Assembly (NCBI RefSeq): GCF_000282535.1
Contig: NZ_AKJC01000165.1
Location: 1 to 36,049, forward strand
Direction: 5' to 3'
DNA length: 36,049 nucleotides
Source: Pseudomonas sp. GM84
GTDB lineage: Bacteria; Pseudomonadota; Gammaproteobacteria; Pseudomonadales; Pseudomonadaceae
Position numbers and translations under genes: made by a program. Below are positions 8,421 through 18,033 of this stretch, piece after piece (within the stretch, counting starts at the first letter, position 1; each line of letters opens with the position of its first letter). The notes under the pieces were generated by a model. That model ran no database searches, had not been told where the DNA came from, and saw only the letters and a program-made list of their open reading frames with translations.

Positions 8421-9275
8421 TCAATGGATCAGACCAACCCGCGACAGGTTGGGCAGGTGGCTGAGTTTTGGCTCTGGCCAGCTCATCCACACCGCGAAAG
8501 CCTTGCCGACGATGTTCCGGTCGGGAACCATGCCGTGCAGTTCCTTGGGAATGTTCGGGTCATCCCAGTAACGGCTGTCGTTGGAGTTGTCGCGGTTGTC
8601 GCCCATCATGAAGTAGTGGCCGGCCGGCACGGTCCATTGCTGGTCCGGCGGCATGCGATAACGGGTCATTTCCTTGCGGATCAAGTGCTCGGCGGCGCCG
8701 AGCTTTTCCTTGTACAGCTGGGCACTGCCCAGGGTGCCTGGCTCGGCACCGACCAACTGTTCGGCAATCGGCTGGTCATTGACGAACAGCCGCTTGTCGT
8801 TGGTGTAGCGCACCTTGTCGCCCGGCAGGCCGACTACACGCTTGATGTAGTTGACGTTCGGGTCGCTTGGGTAGCGAAACACCATCACATCGCCACGCTG
8901 CGGGTCACCGACCTCGATGACCTTCTTGTCGATCACCGGCAGGCGAATGCCATAGGAGAACTTGTTCACCAGGATGAAGTCGCCCACTTCCAGGGTCGGC
9001 TTCATCGACCCCGACGGAATCTGGAACGGTTCGACCAGGAACGAGCGCAACACCAGCACGATGAACAGCACCGGGAAGAACGACTTGCCGTACTCCACCA
9101 GCAGCGGTTCCTTGCTCAGGCGCTCGACCACGGCCATTTCTGGCGGGTTGACGCGCCCCTGGTAGTTGGCGACCGCCGCCCGCCGGCGCGGGGCCAGGAA
9201 CAGCAGGTCGATCAAGCCCAACAGGCCGCAGACGGCTACGGCGATGACTAGCAACAGCGGGAAATTTAGCGACAT
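8421..9275 (-). CDS. lepB: Signal peptidase I
   Basis: LepB removes signal peptides of Sec and Tat substrates at the periplasmic face. The 284-residue protein has two N-terminal membrane segments (about 5-27 and 64-80). The catalytic Ser90 lies in PSGSMKPTL and the general base Lys145 in YIKRVVGLPGD. The downstream GDNRDNSNDSRYW box E is intact. It starts 5 bases after the lepA stop, so lepA-lepB form a tight pair. Confidence 0.98.
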   Translation of the reverse strand: MSLNFPLLLVIAVAVCGLLGLIDLLFLAPRRRAAVANYQGRVNPPEMAVVERLSKEPLLVEYGKSFFPVLFIVLVLRSFLVEPFQIPSGSMKPTLEVGDFILVNKFSYGIRLPVIDKKVIEVGDPQRGDVMVFRYPSDPNVNYIKRVVGLPGDKVRYTNDKRLFVNDQPIAEQLVGAEPGTLGSAQLYKEKLGAAEHLIRKEMTRYRMPPDQQWTVPAGHYFMMGDNRDNSNDSRYWDDPNIPKELHGMVPDRNIVGKAFAVWMSWPEPKLSHLPNLSRVGLIH

Positions 9276-9280
9276 AGGAC

Positions 9281-11080
9281 CTAGCTATCCAACCTGAGCA
9301 CGGCGAGGAAGGCTTCTTGTGGAATTTCCACGTTGCCGACCTGTTTCATGCGTTTCTTACCGGCCTTCTGCTTCTCCAGCAGCTTTTTCTTACGGCTGAC
9401 GTCACCGCCGTAGCACTTGGCCAGTACGTTCTTTCTGAGCGCCTTGACCGTGGTCCGCGCGATGATCTGGCCGCCAATGGCCGCCTGGATCGCCACATCG
9501 AACATCTGCCGAGGAATCAGTTCCTTCATCTTTTCGGTCAACGCACGGCCTTTGTAGGCCGCGTTGTCGCGGTGAACGATCAATGCCAGGGCATCGACCT
9601 TGTCGCCGTTGATCAGTACATCCAGCTTGACCAGGTTGGCCGACTGGTAGCGATCGAAATGATAGTCCAGCGAAGCATAGCCGCGGCTGGTCGACTTCAA
9701 ACGGTCGAAGAAGTCCAGCACCACTTCGTTCATCGGCATGTCGTAACGCACCTGCACCTGGCTGCCGAGGAACTGCATGTCGCGCTGCACGCCACGCTTC
9801 TCGATGCACAGGGTGATGACGTTGCCCAGGTGCTCCTGTGGCACCAGGATGGTCGCGGTGACGATCGGCTCGCGGAAGTCTGTGACCGACGATACGTCCG
9901 GCAGCTTCGACGGGTTGTCGACGATGATGGTTTCACCGGTCTTGAGCTCGAGCTCGTAGATCACGCTTGGTGCAGTGGTGATCAGGTCCAGGTCGTACTC
10001 GCGCTCCAGGCGCTCCTGGATGATTTCCATGTGCAGCATGCCGAGGAAGCCGCAACGGAAGCCGAAGCCCAGGGCGTCGGAGCTTTCCGGCATGTACTGC
10101 AGCGACGAGTCGTTCAGGGTCAGCTTCTGCAGGGCATCGCGGAAGTCCTCGAAGTCGTCGGAGCTGACCGGGAACAGGCCGGCGTAGACCTGCGGCTGGA
10201 TCTTCTTGAAGCCCGGCAGCACTTCCACCTCAGGGGTGGTGGACAGGGTCAGGGTGTCACCCACAGGTGCACCGTGGATGTCCTTGATGCTGCCGATGAT
10301 GAAGCCCACTTCACCGGCCTTCAGGTCAGCGGTCTGGGTGTGCTTCGGCGTGAATACACCGACGCTGTCGACCAGGTGCGTCTTGCCGGTGGACTTGACG
10401 AGGATCTTGTCGCCCTTCTTGACGCGGCCTTGGCGCACACGCACCAACGAGACCACGCCCAGGTAGTTGTCGAACCAGGAGTCGATGATCAGCGCCTGCA
10501 ACGGCGCGTCGATGTCGCCTACCGGCGCGGGGATGGTCTGCACCAGGCGCTCGAGCACTTCGTCGACGCCCATGCCGCTCTTGGCGCTGCAGGCCACGGC
10601 GTCGGTGGCGTCGATGCCGATGATCTTCTCGATCTCGTCCTTGACGCGATCCGGGTCGGCCTGCGGCAGGTCCATCTTGTTCAGTACCGGCATGACCTCA
10701 AGGCCTTGCTCGATAGCGGTGTAGCAGTTGGCCACGGACTGGGCCTCGACGCCCTGGCCGGCGTCCACTACCAGCAGAGCACCTTCACAGGCTGCCAGCG
10801 AGCGCGAGACTTCGTAGGTGAAGTCGACGTGGCCGGGGGTGTCGATGAAGTTGAGCTGGTAGACCTTGCCGTCCTGCGCCTTGTAGTTAAGCGTGACGCT
10901 GTGGGCCTTGATGGTGATCCCGCGTTCGCGCTCCAGGTCCATGGAATCAAGGACCTGGGCTTCCATTTCGCGTGCCGACAGGCCACCGCACATCTGGATG
11001 AAACGGTCGGCCAGCGTCGACTTGCCATGGTCGATGTGGGCGATGATGGAGAAATTGCGGATATGACTCAAATCACTCAC
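9281..11080 (-). CDS. lepA: Elongation factor 4 (LepA)
   Basis: LepA/EF4 is a translational GTPase that acts on the ribosome during initiation or assembly and can back-translocate. The 599-residue length is standard. The GTPase domain starts with AHIDHGKST (14-22), then DTPGH and NKMD. Domains related to EF-G follow, and the LepA-specific C-terminal domain includes [20 protein letters not shown], a basic tail motif diagnostic of the family. It is the first gene of the minus-strand operon. A TACAAT hexamer on the minus strand at 11136-11141 could be part of its promoter, but no matching -35 is clear. Confidence 0.98.
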   Translation of the reverse strand: MSDLSHIRNFSIIAHIDHGKSTLADRFIQMCGGLSAREMEAQVLDSMDLERERGITIKAHSVTLNYKAQDGKVYQLNFIDTPGHVDFTYEVSRSLAACEGALLVVDAGQGVEAQSVANCYTAIEQGLEVMPVLNKMDLPQADPDRVKDEIEKIIGIDATDAVACSAKSGMGVDEVLERLVQTIPAPVGDIDAPLQALIIDSWFDNYLGVVSLVRVRQGRVKKGDKILVKSTGKTHLVDSVGVFTPKHTQTADLKAGEVGFIIGSIKDIHGAPVGDTLTLSTTPEVEVLPGFKKIQPQVYAGLFPVSSDDFEDFRDALQKLTLNDSSLQYMPESSDALGFGFRCGFLGMLHMEIIQERLEREYDLDLITTAPSVIYELELKTGETIIVDNPSKLPDVSSVTDFREPIVTATILVPQEHLGNVITLCIEKRGVQRDMQFLGSQVQVRYDMPMNEVVLDFFDRLKSTSRGYASLDYHFDRYQSANLVKLDVLINGDKVDALALIVHRDNAAYKGRALTEKMKELIPRQMFDVAIQAAIGGQIIARTTVKALRKNVLAKCYGGDVSRKKKLLEKQKAGKKRMKQVGNVEIPQEAFLAVLRLDS

Positions 11081-11220
11081 GGGTCAACACTCGAAAAGGC
11101 TGCGAGCCGGAACGCCCGCCGAAAAATAGCCGGGAATTGTACCTCAAGCAGCAGGGATATGGGAGATTCCTCTGTCGCACAGTGCACCCGCTTTCCCGCA
11201 GGGAATTGTGAAATCTCATG

Positions 11221-11248
11221 AAAAAGGGCAGCCGAAGCTGCCCTTTCC
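11221..11248 (-). terminator. Rho-independent terminator after mucD
   Basis: GGGCAGC (11226-11232) and GCTGCCC (11237-11243) form a stem capped by a CGAA loop. On the minus strand the stem is followed by a T-run (11221-11225). The flanking AAA/TTT extend the stem to 10 bp. It lies about 16 bases past the mucD stop and separates mucD from lepA. Confidence 0.9.
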
Positions 11249-11263
11249 TACTTCAAAGCCAGC

Positions 11264-12697
11264 TTATTCCGCCAGCTTGAAGGTGATGAAGCTCGCCCGT
11301 CCCTGACGCAGCACGCGCATGGACACCGAGCGGTTCTTCGGCAAGTCCTTGGCAATTTCGGTGAACTGCTTGGCCGAAGTGATCGCCTGGTTGTTCAGGT
11401 GGCTGATGACGTCGCCCGGACGCAGGCCGATCATCGCTGCCGGGCCGTCCTGGACTTCCTTGATGACTACGCCGCCCTTGAGCTCCAGCGTTTTCTTCTG
11501 CTCTGCAGTCAGGTCCGACACGGCAACACCCAGGCGGTTGCTGCTGCGCTCGGCGCCGCCTTCGGCACTGCCGACACCAATATCGGCATCGTCATCCGGC
11601 ATGGCGCCAACGGTGACATCCAGATTCTGGCGCTTGCCATTGCGGATGATCTCGAGCTTGGCCTTGTCGCCATCCTTCAAGGTGCCGACCAGATGAGGCA
11701 GGTCCGCCGACATGACGATCGGCTGGCCGTTCATGCTCAGGATGACATCGCCCACCTGCAGGCCGCTCTTGGCCGCCGGGCCGTCTTCCAGGACCTGGGC
11801 CACCAGCGCACCGGCCGGCTTGTCCAGGCCGAAGGATTCAGCCAGGTCCTTGTTGACCTCCTGAATCACTACGCCCAGCCAGCCGCGACTGACCTTGCCG
11901 TCTTTCTTGAGCTGGTTGGACACATCGATCGCCACATCGATCGGAATGGCGAAGGACAGGCCCATGAAACCGCCCGAACGCGTGAAGATCTGCGAGTTGA
12001 TCCCCACCACTTCGCCGTTCATGTTGAACAGCGGCCCGCCGGAGTTGCCCGGGTTGATGGCAACGTCGGTCTGGATGAACGGCACATAGGTGTCGTTGGG
12101 CAGCGTGCGGCCCTTGGCACTGACGATGCCTTTGGTCACCGAGTGGTCGAAGCCAAACGGCGAGCCAATGGCCAGCACCCACTCACCCACCTTGAGCTTC
12201 TCGGAATCGCCCAGCTTGACCGTCGGCAGGTTCTTGCCCTCCACCTTGAGCAAGGCCACGTCGGTGCGCGGGTCGGTGCCGACCAGTTTGGCCTGCAGCT
12301 CGCTGCGGTCCGAGAGGCGGACGATGATCTCGTCGGCGTCGGCGACCACGTGGTTGTTGGTCAGCACGTAACCATCGCTGGAAATGATGAAGCCCGACCC
12401 CAGCGACTGCGCCTCACGCTGGCGATCACCGCGCGGCGAACGCGGCTGCTGCGGCATGTTGCGCTCGAAGAACTCGCGGAACATCGGCGGCAGGCCTTCG
12501 AGGTCCGGCATCTGCCCCGAGGCGATGCGGCGATCTGGCAGCTTCTGTTTGGTACTGATGTTGACCACCGCCGGCGAGGCCTGCTCGACCAACGTGGTGA
12601 AGTCCGGCAGGGCTTCGGCCTGGGCGCTGAGCACCTGGCCGAGCATCAGCACGGCGGCGAACATCGATAGGTAGGTTTTCAAGCGTGGTATTGACAT
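11264..12697 (-). CDS. mucD: Periplasmic serine protease MucD (DegP/HtrA family)
   Basis: MucD degrades misfolded envelope proteins and damps the AlgU stress response. The chosen start gives 477 residues, with GGGAG upstream and a signal peptide ending near SAQA (24-27). The longer open frame adds 23 non-signal residues and is rejected. The trypsin-like domain carries the triad His116 (TNNHVVAD), Asp146 (TDVALLKV) and Ser219 (NPGNSGGP). Two PDZ domains follow (about 255-350 and 380-470). Unlike P. aeruginosa, no mucC precedes it: a terminator ends mucB and a separate promoter-like pair lies in the gap. Confidence 0.97.
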   Translation of the reverse strand: MSIPRLKTYLSMFAAVLMLGQVLSAQAEALPDFTTLVEQASPAVVNISTKQKLPDRRIASGQMPDLEGLPPMFREFFERNMPQQPRSPRGDRQREAQSLGSGFIISSDGYVLTNNHVVADADEIIVRLSDRSELQAKLVGTDPRTDVALLKVEGKNLPTVKLGDSEKLKVGEWVLAIGSPFGFDHSVTKGIVSAKGRTLPNDTYVPFIQTDVAINPGNSGGPLFNMNGEVVGINSQIFTRSGGFMGLSFAIPIDVAIDVSNQLKKDGKVSRGWLGVVIQEVNKDLAESFGLDKPAGALVAQVLEDGPAAKSGLQVGDVILSMNGQPIVMSADLPHLVGTLKDGDKAKLEIIRNGKRQNLDVTVGAMPDDDADIGVGSAEGGAERSSNRLGVAVSDLTAEQKKTLELKGGVVIKEVQDGPAAMIGLRPGDVISHLNNQAITSAKQFTEIAKDLPKNRSVSMRVLRQGRASFITFKLAE

Positions 12698-12775
12698 ACG
12701 GCTCCCGTCACAACGAGCGTAGTTAGCGTAAGGCCCCCTGCAAAAGCAGGAAAGGCCAGACTCCAAGAAGCCTGA

Positions 12776-12804
12776 CCTATAGAAAATTTACCGATGGATT
12801 GCAA
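12776..12804 (-). promoter_or_regulatory. Candidate sigma-70 promoter of mucD
   Basis: On the minus strand TTGCAA (12799-12804) and TATAGG (12776-12781) are spaced by 17 bases, about 80 bases upstream of the mucD start and just past the mucB terminator. The -10 match is moderate. Confidence 0.5.
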
Positions 12805-12860
12805 ATGACAATGCTTTAATTTCATTTCAGCAGCATGTCCGCAAAGCTTGGCATGGACCG

Positions 12861-12886
12861 AAAAAAGCGCGCCATCACTGGCGCGC
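12861..12886 (-). terminator. Terminator overlapping the mucB stop codon
   Basis: GCGCGCCA (12867-12874) pairs with TGGCGCGC (12879-12886) around a 4-base loop, and on the minus strand a run of six T follows (12861-12866). The mucB stop (12875-12877) lies in the loop, so the stem begins inside the last codons of mucB. Confidence 0.88.
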
Positions 12887-13840
12887 CTGGGCATCCTGGG
12901 GCCGCATCGACAGCGCAATGCGTTCTGCGGTACCCAATGGGATTTCCCCGACCACGGTGACCATCACCTTGCCCTTGGGCGTGTTCAGACGACGCGAAAC
13001 TGCCACGGTTGGGCCAAGCTGAGTGCGCACATCGGCGCCGGAGTCGTCTTTGACAGGCTCCAGGAACACCGAAAAACGTGCCAGGCCATCGTCGTACATC
13101 AGGCTGCTGATGGTGCTGTCACGCGCTGGGTCACGGCGAACGGAGCTGTTGATCAGCTCGAAACCATCTGGCAGCCAATCCGAACGCCAACCGGCGACAG
13201 TCTCGGCCTTGGTACTCGCCACGTGCTCTACCGGCTTGCACGCCGCACTGGGGCGCAAGTCCTGGTCGGTGGGCAGGTCATCGGTATCCAGCCGGGTCAT
13301 CTGGAAGCGCTCGAGCAACTGGCCTTTGTCATTGAGCATCAATGAACGCAGGGGCAGCCCGGTCTGACGATCGAGGTGCAATTCGAATGCGTAGCGATGC
13401 TGGTCACGTGGGGTAAGGGTGACGATCACGGCATCGCGCCCGGCGACACGCGCCCGGCCTGCCAGGCGAAGGTCATACCAGCTCATCAGCTTGAGAGGAT
13501 CGAGCACGCGGGCGGCACCGTCAGGTGGCGTGCCCACGCCACTGACCAACGCACCACTGATGCACTGTACCTTGCCATCCACGCGCACGATTTCCTGGGC
13601 GGCACCATCGAGCTGCAGCAGCCGCTCGCTGACTTTGCCGTCCTGAACCCGATGCCAGATATCGTGGGAAGAGAAGCTACCGTTGCGTTCGTAGACGAAG
13701 GAACCCTGGTAACTCTGTTTTTGCTCGGCCAGTGCCAGCTTGTTCAACCACTCACTCGCCTCGGGCGAGGAATTGGCCGCCAACGCTGGCACCATCACGC
13801 AGCTGCCTATCAGCAGCGACAGGAGAGGTAGCGCGCGCAT
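12875..13840 (-). CDS. mucB: Sigma factor AlgU regulatory protein MucB (RseB family)
   Basis: MucB is a periplasmic protein that binds the periplasmic part of MucA and shields it from cleavage; lipid or LPS signals release it. The 321-residue product has a signal peptide ending ALA (about 21). It then has the RseB lipoprotein-like N-terminal domain (EWLNKLALAEQKQSYQGSFV...) and a C-terminal domain starting about residue 215. It begins 12 bases after mucA, and the 3' end is built into a terminator. Length and sequence look intact. Confidence 0.95.
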   Translation of the reverse strand: MRALPLLSLLIGSCVMVPALAANSSPEASEWLNKLALAEQKQSYQGSFVYERNGSFSSHDIWHRVQDGKVSERLLQLDGAAQEIVRVDGKVQCISGALVSGVGTPPDGAARVLDPLKLMSWYDLRLAGRARVAGRDAVIVTLTPRDQHRYAFELHLDRQTGLPLRSLMLNDKGQLLERFQMTRLDTDDLPTDQDLRPSAACKPVEHVASTKAETVAGWRSDWLPDGFELINSSVRRDPARDSTISSLMYDDGLARFSVFLEPVKDDSGADVRTQLGPTVAVSRRLNTPKGKVMVTVVGEIPLGTAERIALSMRPQDAQARQ

Positions 13841-13852
13841 GATCCTCCTTAC

Positions 13853-14443
13853 TTAGCGGTTTTCCAGGCTGGCGGCGCGGGCATAAGGCAATGCGGTTTC
13901 AGTGCCTTTGAGCGCGGATTCCTGGGCATGCTGGCGCAGGTAACCTGGCAGACGCTGATCCCAGCCGGCCTGGTTCTGCAGCACGCCGTTGGCCATTGGC
14001 CCGGTCGGTTGCTCACTGCTCTCACTATAGCCTGCCAAAACGGCCGGGCCCTGAGTTTGTGGCATGCTCAGGCCTTGTTGCGCAGGCTGCTGGGAAGCCA
14101 GCTCGGCACCGGTGATCTCGTCCTGGTTGTACATACGCACACCCGCCAGCACCGCAACGGTCACCGAGGCCGCAACGGCCAGGCGGCCAATGCTGCGCCA
14201 CGGGCCTTGCTTGACCTTGGCTGGCACGGCTTCGTCCGCCAGCGCGGCAGACACCGCCGAGGCGATATCCAGCTTGGGCAGCAGCAGCTCCTTGTGCATG
14301 GCTGCACGGGCAACCTGGTAACGCGACCAGGTGGCACGGGTTTCGGCGTCGTCGACGGCGTTCAGCACGCGACGCAATTCCAGTTCGTCCGCTTCGTTAT
14401 CCATTACCGCGGACAGCGATTCCTGCAAAGCTTCACGACTCAT
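13853..14443 (-). CDS. mucA: Anti-sigma factor MucA
   Basis: MucA holds AlgU at the inner membrane until regulated proteolysis frees it. The 196-residue protein has a cytoplasmic sigma-binding domain (MSREALQESLSAVMDNEADE...), one membrane segment at about 87-105 and a periplasmic tail. It is full length, with no frameshift or early stop of the kind that makes P. aeruginosa mucoid. An AGAGGA ribosome site precedes the ATG. It starts 31 bases after algU and 12 bases before mucB. Confidence 0.96.
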   Translation of the reverse strand: MSREALQESLSAVMDNEADELELRRVLNAVDDAETRATWSRYQVARAAMHKELLLPKLDIASAVSAALADEAVPAKVKQGPWRSIGRLAVAASVTVAVLAGVRMYNQDEITGAELASQQPAQQGLSMPQTQGPAVLAGYSESSEQPTGPMANGVLQNQAGWDQRLPGYLRQHAQESALKGTETALPYARAASLENR

Positions 14444-14474
14444 GGCGGTTCCTCTCTTGGCTGTCGCCGCTGTC

Positions 14475-15056
14475 TCAGGTGTCCTGCAACAACGGCTGCA
14501 GGGCTTTGTCTATGGCCTCCCGAGCGCGGAAGATTCGAGAGCGCACGGTACCCACCGGACATTGCATGACGCTCGCAATGTCTTCGTAACTCAATCCGTC
14601 GAATTCACGCAGGGTCAGGGCCGTGCGCAAATCTTCCGGCAGTTGCTGGATGGTGCGATGGACAGTGCCTTCGATTTCATCCCGCAACAACGAGCGCTCT
14701 GGGGACTCGAGATCCTTGAGACCATGATCGCCGTCGTAAAACTCCGCATCCTCGGAGCTCACATCGCTGTCTGGTGGCCGTCTTCCACGGGACACCAGGT
14801 AGTTCTTCGCCGTGTTGATGGCGATGCGGTACAGCCAGGTATAAAACGCACTGTCTCCGCGGAAATTGCCAAGCGCACGGTAGGCCTTGATAAAGGCTTC
14901 CTGCGCCACATCCTGGGCCTCGTGGGTATCGTGAACGAACCGCACGATCAACCCGAGAATCTTGTGCTGATACTTCAGCACCAACAGATCGAACGCTCGC
15001 CTGTCACCACGCTGTACGCGCTCTACAAGCTGCTGATCCTCTTCCTGGGTTAGCAT
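14475..15056 (-). CDS. algU: Extracytoplasmic sigma factor AlgU (RpoE, sigma-22)
   Basis: AlgU directs transcription of envelope-stress, exopolysaccharide and osmotic-stress genes. The chosen ATG at 15056 gives 193 residues, the family length, with GAGGA 6 bases upstream. An in-frame GTG two codons earlier lies too close to that site. Region 2 reads AFYTWLYRIAINTAKNYLVSRGRR and region 4 has YEDIASVMQCPVGTVRSRIFRAREA, the helix-turn-helix that reads the -35 element. Two GAACTT elements with AlgU-like spacing lie upstream, matching autoregulation known from P. aeruginosa. Confidence 0.98.
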   Translation of the reverse strand: MLTQEEDQQLVERVQRGDRRAFDLLVLKYQHKILGLIVRFVHDTHEAQDVAQEAFIKAYRALGNFRGDSAFYTWLYRIAINTAKNYLVSRGRRPPDSDVSSEDAEFYDGDHGLKDLESPERSLLRDEIEGTVHRTIQQLPEDLRTALTLREFDGLSYEDIASVMQCPVGTVRSRIFRAREAIDKALQPLLQDT

Positions 15057-15115
15057 GAACACTCCTCAGTGAACTCGAAGGAGCGTTGCCACAGCCATCG
15101 TTCAGGCTTGCAACC

Positions 15116-15142
15116 ATAGACTCGGGCTTTGCGCAAAAGTTC
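15116..15142 (-). promoter_or_regulatory. Proximal AlgU-type promoter of algU
   Basis: On the minus strand GAACTT (15137-15142) is followed after 16 bases by TCTAT (15116-15120), close to the AlgU consensus GAACTT-N16/17-TCTGA. It lies about 60 bases upstream of the algU start. Confidence 0.7.
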
Positions 15143-15309
15143 TCCCCTCCAAGCAAGTTTCCTGCGGCCCTTGGTCGGCTCGCACGGAAGACGCGGCGCG
15201 GTCACGGCCTGCTGCGTCGATAATCAGGTTTCGAATACGCAGGTGTCAGCCCGAATAGAGCTGCCGCCCTGCGTCGCCGCGGCAAATTGTGGCGTGCGGG
15301 CAGCCTTCA

Positions 15310-15337
15310 TAGGATTTCCTGCCGTGCCGGAAAGTTC
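15310..15337 (-). promoter_or_regulatory. Distal AlgU-type promoter of algU
   Basis: A second minus-strand GAACTT (15332-15337) is followed after 17 bases by TCCTA (15310-15314), about 250 bases upstream of algU. The -10 matches less well. Confidence 0.5.
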
Positions 15338-15491
15338 CCGCGAAGATCGCCGCTACGTCACATGTGGCATGGAAATTGGCTACCGCAGGCTGCTATAAAG
15401 ACAGCCCGGCCTGCATTCACGATAGTTTCACAATGCCATCTGCGCGTGACTATTGTGCCGCGCCCCTTTCAAAGATTACTAGTGTCCTGAC

Positions 15492-17096
15492 ATGAGCCAA
15501 CAATTCCAACATGATGTCCTGGTGATCGGCAGCGGCGCCGCCGGTCTCAGCCTGGCACTGAACCTTCCCAGCCACCTGCGCATTGCCGTGCTGAGCAAGG
15601 GTGACCTGGCCAACGGCTCGACCTTCTGGGCCCAAGGCGGGGTCGCCGCGGTGCTGGACGATACCGATACCGTGCAGTCCCATGTCGAGGACACCCTCAA
15701 TGCCGGCGGCGGCCTGTGCCATGAAGATGCGGTGCGCTTCACCGTCGAGCACAGCCGCGAAGCCATCGAATGGCTGATCGAACAGGGTGTGCCTTTCACG
15801 CGCGACGAACACCACGGCGTCGACGATGGCGGTTTCGAGTTTCACCTGACGCGCGAGGGCGGTCATAGTCATCGGCGCATCATCCATGCCGCCGATGCCA
15901 CTGGCGCGGCTATCTTCACTACCTTGCTGGCCCAGGCGCGGCAGCGACCGAACATCGAGCTGCTCGAACAGCGCGTGGCCGTCGACCTGATCACCGAGCG
16001 GCGCCTGGGCTTGCCCGGCGAACGCTGCCTGGGCGCCTACGTGCTGAACCGCAACAGCGGCGAAGTGGACACCTTCGGGGCTCGATTCACCGTGCTGGCA
16101 ACCGGTGGCGCGGCCAAGGTCTACCTCTACACCAGCAACCCCGACGGCGCTTGTGGCGACGGTATCGCCATGGCCTGGCGGGCGGGCTGCCGGGTGGCGA
16201 ACCTGGAGTTCAACCAGTTCCACCCGACCTGCCTGTATCACCCGCAGGCCAAGAGCTTCCTGATCACCGAAGCACTGCGCGGCGAAGGCGCCCTGTTGCG
16301 CCTGCCCAACGGCGAACGCTTCATGCCACGTTTCGACCCGCGCGAGGAGCTGGCCCCACGGGATATCGTGGCCCGTGCCATCGACCACGAGATGAAACGC
16401 CTGGGCGTGGATTGCGTGTACCTGGACATCACCCACAAGCCGGCCGACTTCATCAAGAGCCACTTCCCTACCGTTTACGAGCGCTGCCTGACGTTCGGCA
16501 TCGACATCACCCGCCAGCCGATCCCGGTGGTACCGGCGGCTCACTACACCTGTGGCGGGGTCGTGGTCGACGACCGCGGGCACACCGATGTGCCTGGCCT
16601 GTACGCCATCGGCGAAACCAGCTTCACCGGCCTGCACGGGGCCAACCGCATGGCCAGCAATTCGTTGCTCGAATGCTTCGTCTATGGCCGCGCCGCCGCG
16701 GCGGACATCCGGGCGCACCTGGAGCAGATCAACATGCCCAGCGCCCTGCCCTGCTGGGATGCCAGCCAGGTCACCGACTCCGACGAGGACGTGATCATTG
16801 CGCACAACTGGGATGAACTGCGGCGCTTCATGTGGGACTACGTGGGCATCGTGCGCACCAGCAAGCGCCTGCAGCGCGCCGAGCACCGCGTTCGCCTGCT
16901 GCTCGATGAGATCGATGAGTTCTACAGCAACTACAAGGTCAGCCGCGACCTGATCGAGCTGCGCAACCTGGCCCAGGTGGCCGAGCTGATGATTCGCTCG
17001 GCGATGCAGCGCAAGGAAAGCCGGGGGCTGCATTACACACTGGATTACCCAGGGATGTTGCCCGAGGCCAAGGACACCATCCTTAGCCCGGTCTGA
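15492..17096 (+). CDS. nadB: L-aspartate oxidase NadB
   Basis: NadB oxidises L-aspartate to iminoaspartate, the first step of de novo NAD synthesis. The 534-residue flavoprotein has an N-terminal FAD-binding loop [13 protein letters not shown] (about 11-23), the FAD-contacting segment [20 protein letters not shown], and the conserved [14 protein letters not shown] near residues 383-396. The capping domain includes [10 protein letters not shown]. It is divergent from algU and is followed by a REP pair that separates it from the convergent ygfX. No strong ribosome site is visible before its ATG. Confidence 0.97.
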   Translation: MSQQFQHDVLVIGSGAAGLSLALNLPSHLRIAVLSKGDLANGSTFWAQGGVAAVLDDTDTVQSHVEDTLNAGGGLCHEDAVRFTVEHSREAIEWLIEQGVPFTRDEHHGVDDGGFEFHLTREGGHSHRRIIHAADATGAAIFTTLLAQARQRPNIELLEQRVAVDLITERRLGLPGERCLGAYVLNRNSGEVDTFGARFTVLATGGAAKVYLYTSNPDGACGDGIAMAWRAGCRVANLEFNQFHPTCLYHPQAKSFLITEALRGEGALLRLPNGERFMPRFDPREELAPRDIVARAIDHEMKRLGVDCVYLDITHKPADFIKSHFPTVYERCLTFGIDITRQPIPVVPAAHYTCGGVVVDDRGHTDVPGLYAIGETSFTGLHGANRMASNSLLECFVYGRAAAADIRAHLEQINMPSALPCWDASQVTDSDEDVIIAHNWDELRRFMWDYVGIVRTSKRLQRAEHRVRLLLDEIDEFYSNYKVSRDLIELRNLAQVAELMIRSAMQRKESRGLHYTLDYPGMLPEAKDTILSPV

Positions 17097-17106
17097 AATC
17101 AGTGGT

Positions 17107-17189
17107 GCCCCCATCGCCGGCAAGCCGGCTCCCACAGGGTTCTGCGGCGCTGCAGGCATTATGGGAGCCGGCTTGCCGGCGATGAGGCC
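17107..17189. repeat. REP pair, GCCGGCAAGCCGGC class
   Basis: Head-to-head REP copies (17107-17136 and 17161-17189) separate the convergent nadB and ygfX genes. The right copy begins ATGGGAG rather than TGTGGGAG, a small decay. Confidence 0.9.
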
Positions 17190-17203
17190 AACTCGGTGCC
17201 CGA

Positions 17204-17662
17204 TCATCGCACCGGTGCTTCAGCCCACCTGCGACGACTGAATTTGAGCCTTACCCGCAGCCGCCGATGCTGATCAGCCCCCAGGGCATCCCGGGCAATA
17301 CATTGGCTTTCGCCAAACCAGCACCCCGGCCGCACAAACCGCAACACCACCAACCCCGGCAACGCCACACTGTCCCGACACAACCGCACCGGCTGCCAAC
17401 CGCGCGCACGGCTGAACACCCGCCAGCCAAGCGCATCGCGGCGCAAACCGGTCACGGCTCGCGGATCAGTCAACAGAATTCGTCGGGGAATGGCCCAGCA
17501 AGCGTGGGCAATACAAGCTGCCAGAACGGCAAGACAAAACCACCAGGGCAGCGCACTCGACCACAAGGCCAGCTGCGCCGGCGCCTGGCAGATCAGATAG
17601 GCCGTCAGCAGCAGGCGCGAACCCTGCCAACGGCACTCGAAACGCTCACTTGGGCTGGACAC
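17204..17662 (-). CDS. YgfX-like membrane protein
   Basis: This 152-residue protein has a membrane hairpin at about residues 16-58 ([36 protein letters not shown]) and a basic C-terminal cytoplasmic region ending KFSRRRW. Layout and position match YgfX (once called CptA), which pairs with SdhE (YgfY/CptB). It starts inside the sdhE 3' end with a 17-base overlap, so translation is coupled. YgfX was described as a toxin acting on the cytoskeleton in E. coli and later linked to flavoprotein assembly; neither role can be judged here. Similarity is mostly in layout and context. Confidence 0.75.
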   Translation of the reverse strand: MSSPSERFECRWQGSRLLLTAYLICQAPAQLALWSSALPWWFCLAVLAACIAHACWAIPRRILLTDPRAVTGLRRDALGWRVFSRARGWQPVRLCRDSVALPGLVVLRFVRPGCWFGESQCIARDALGADQHRRLRVRLKFSRRRWAEAPVR

Positions 17663-17900
17663 GGTCCAGGATGATGCGAACCATGCGCTGCAGCTCCGGG
17701 TCTTCGGACTCGGTACGCTCCATGAACCAGCCGAACATGTCCTGATCCTCGCAGCTCAACAGGCGAACGTAGAGTTCGCGGTCGGCTTCGCTCAGGGTCG
17801 GATAGACTTCCTGGGTGAATGGCACCAGCAGCACGTCCAGTTCCAGCATGCCACGGCGGCTGTGCCAGAAAAGCCGGTTGAGTTCAGTTTGTTCGACCAT
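17646..17900 (-). CDS. sdhE: FAD assembly factor SdhE
   Basis: SdhE helps attach FAD covalently to succinate dehydrogenase and fumarate reductase flavoproteins. The chosen start gives 84 residues, the family size, with GGAGG 5 bases upstream; the open frame extends further upstream without SdhE-like sequence. The motif RGMLELD carries the RGxxE signature needed for flavinylation, and [10 protein letters not shown] is also typical. It shares 17 bases with ygfX and is divergent from ygfZ. Confidence 0.93.
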   Translation of the reverse strand: MVEQTELNRLFWHSRRGMLELDVLLVPFTQEVYPTLSEADRELYVRLLSCEDQDMFGWFMERTESEDPELQRMVRIILDRVQPK

Positions 17901-18033
17901 GGGGCCCTCCTCGAATGGTCGGGCAGTATACCGCGCGAAGCCGCGAGCGACACCGGGCGTTGGTCTAGTCACCTACCTATTTTGTTACCGGCGTTCTATG
18001 ATGGCCGCCAGACTTTAGCCACCGCGATGACCC

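Larger units (their letters stand above)
15057..15491. other. Divergent promoter region between algU and nadB
   Basis: The 435-base gap holds two AlgU-type promoters on the minus strand (15116-15142 and 15310-15337). On the plus strand a TATAAA hexamer (15394-15399) lies about 90 bases before nadB without a clear -35. The rest shows no REP and no convincing gene. Confidence 0.6.

Noticed and set aside
9317..11221. A 634-codon open frame antisense to lepA
   Set aside because: Composition is unlike a real protein and lepA is unmistakable on the other strand.
15450..17207. A 585-codon open frame antisense to nadB
   Set aside because: It is a shadow of nadB with low-complexity composition and no ribosome site or motif.
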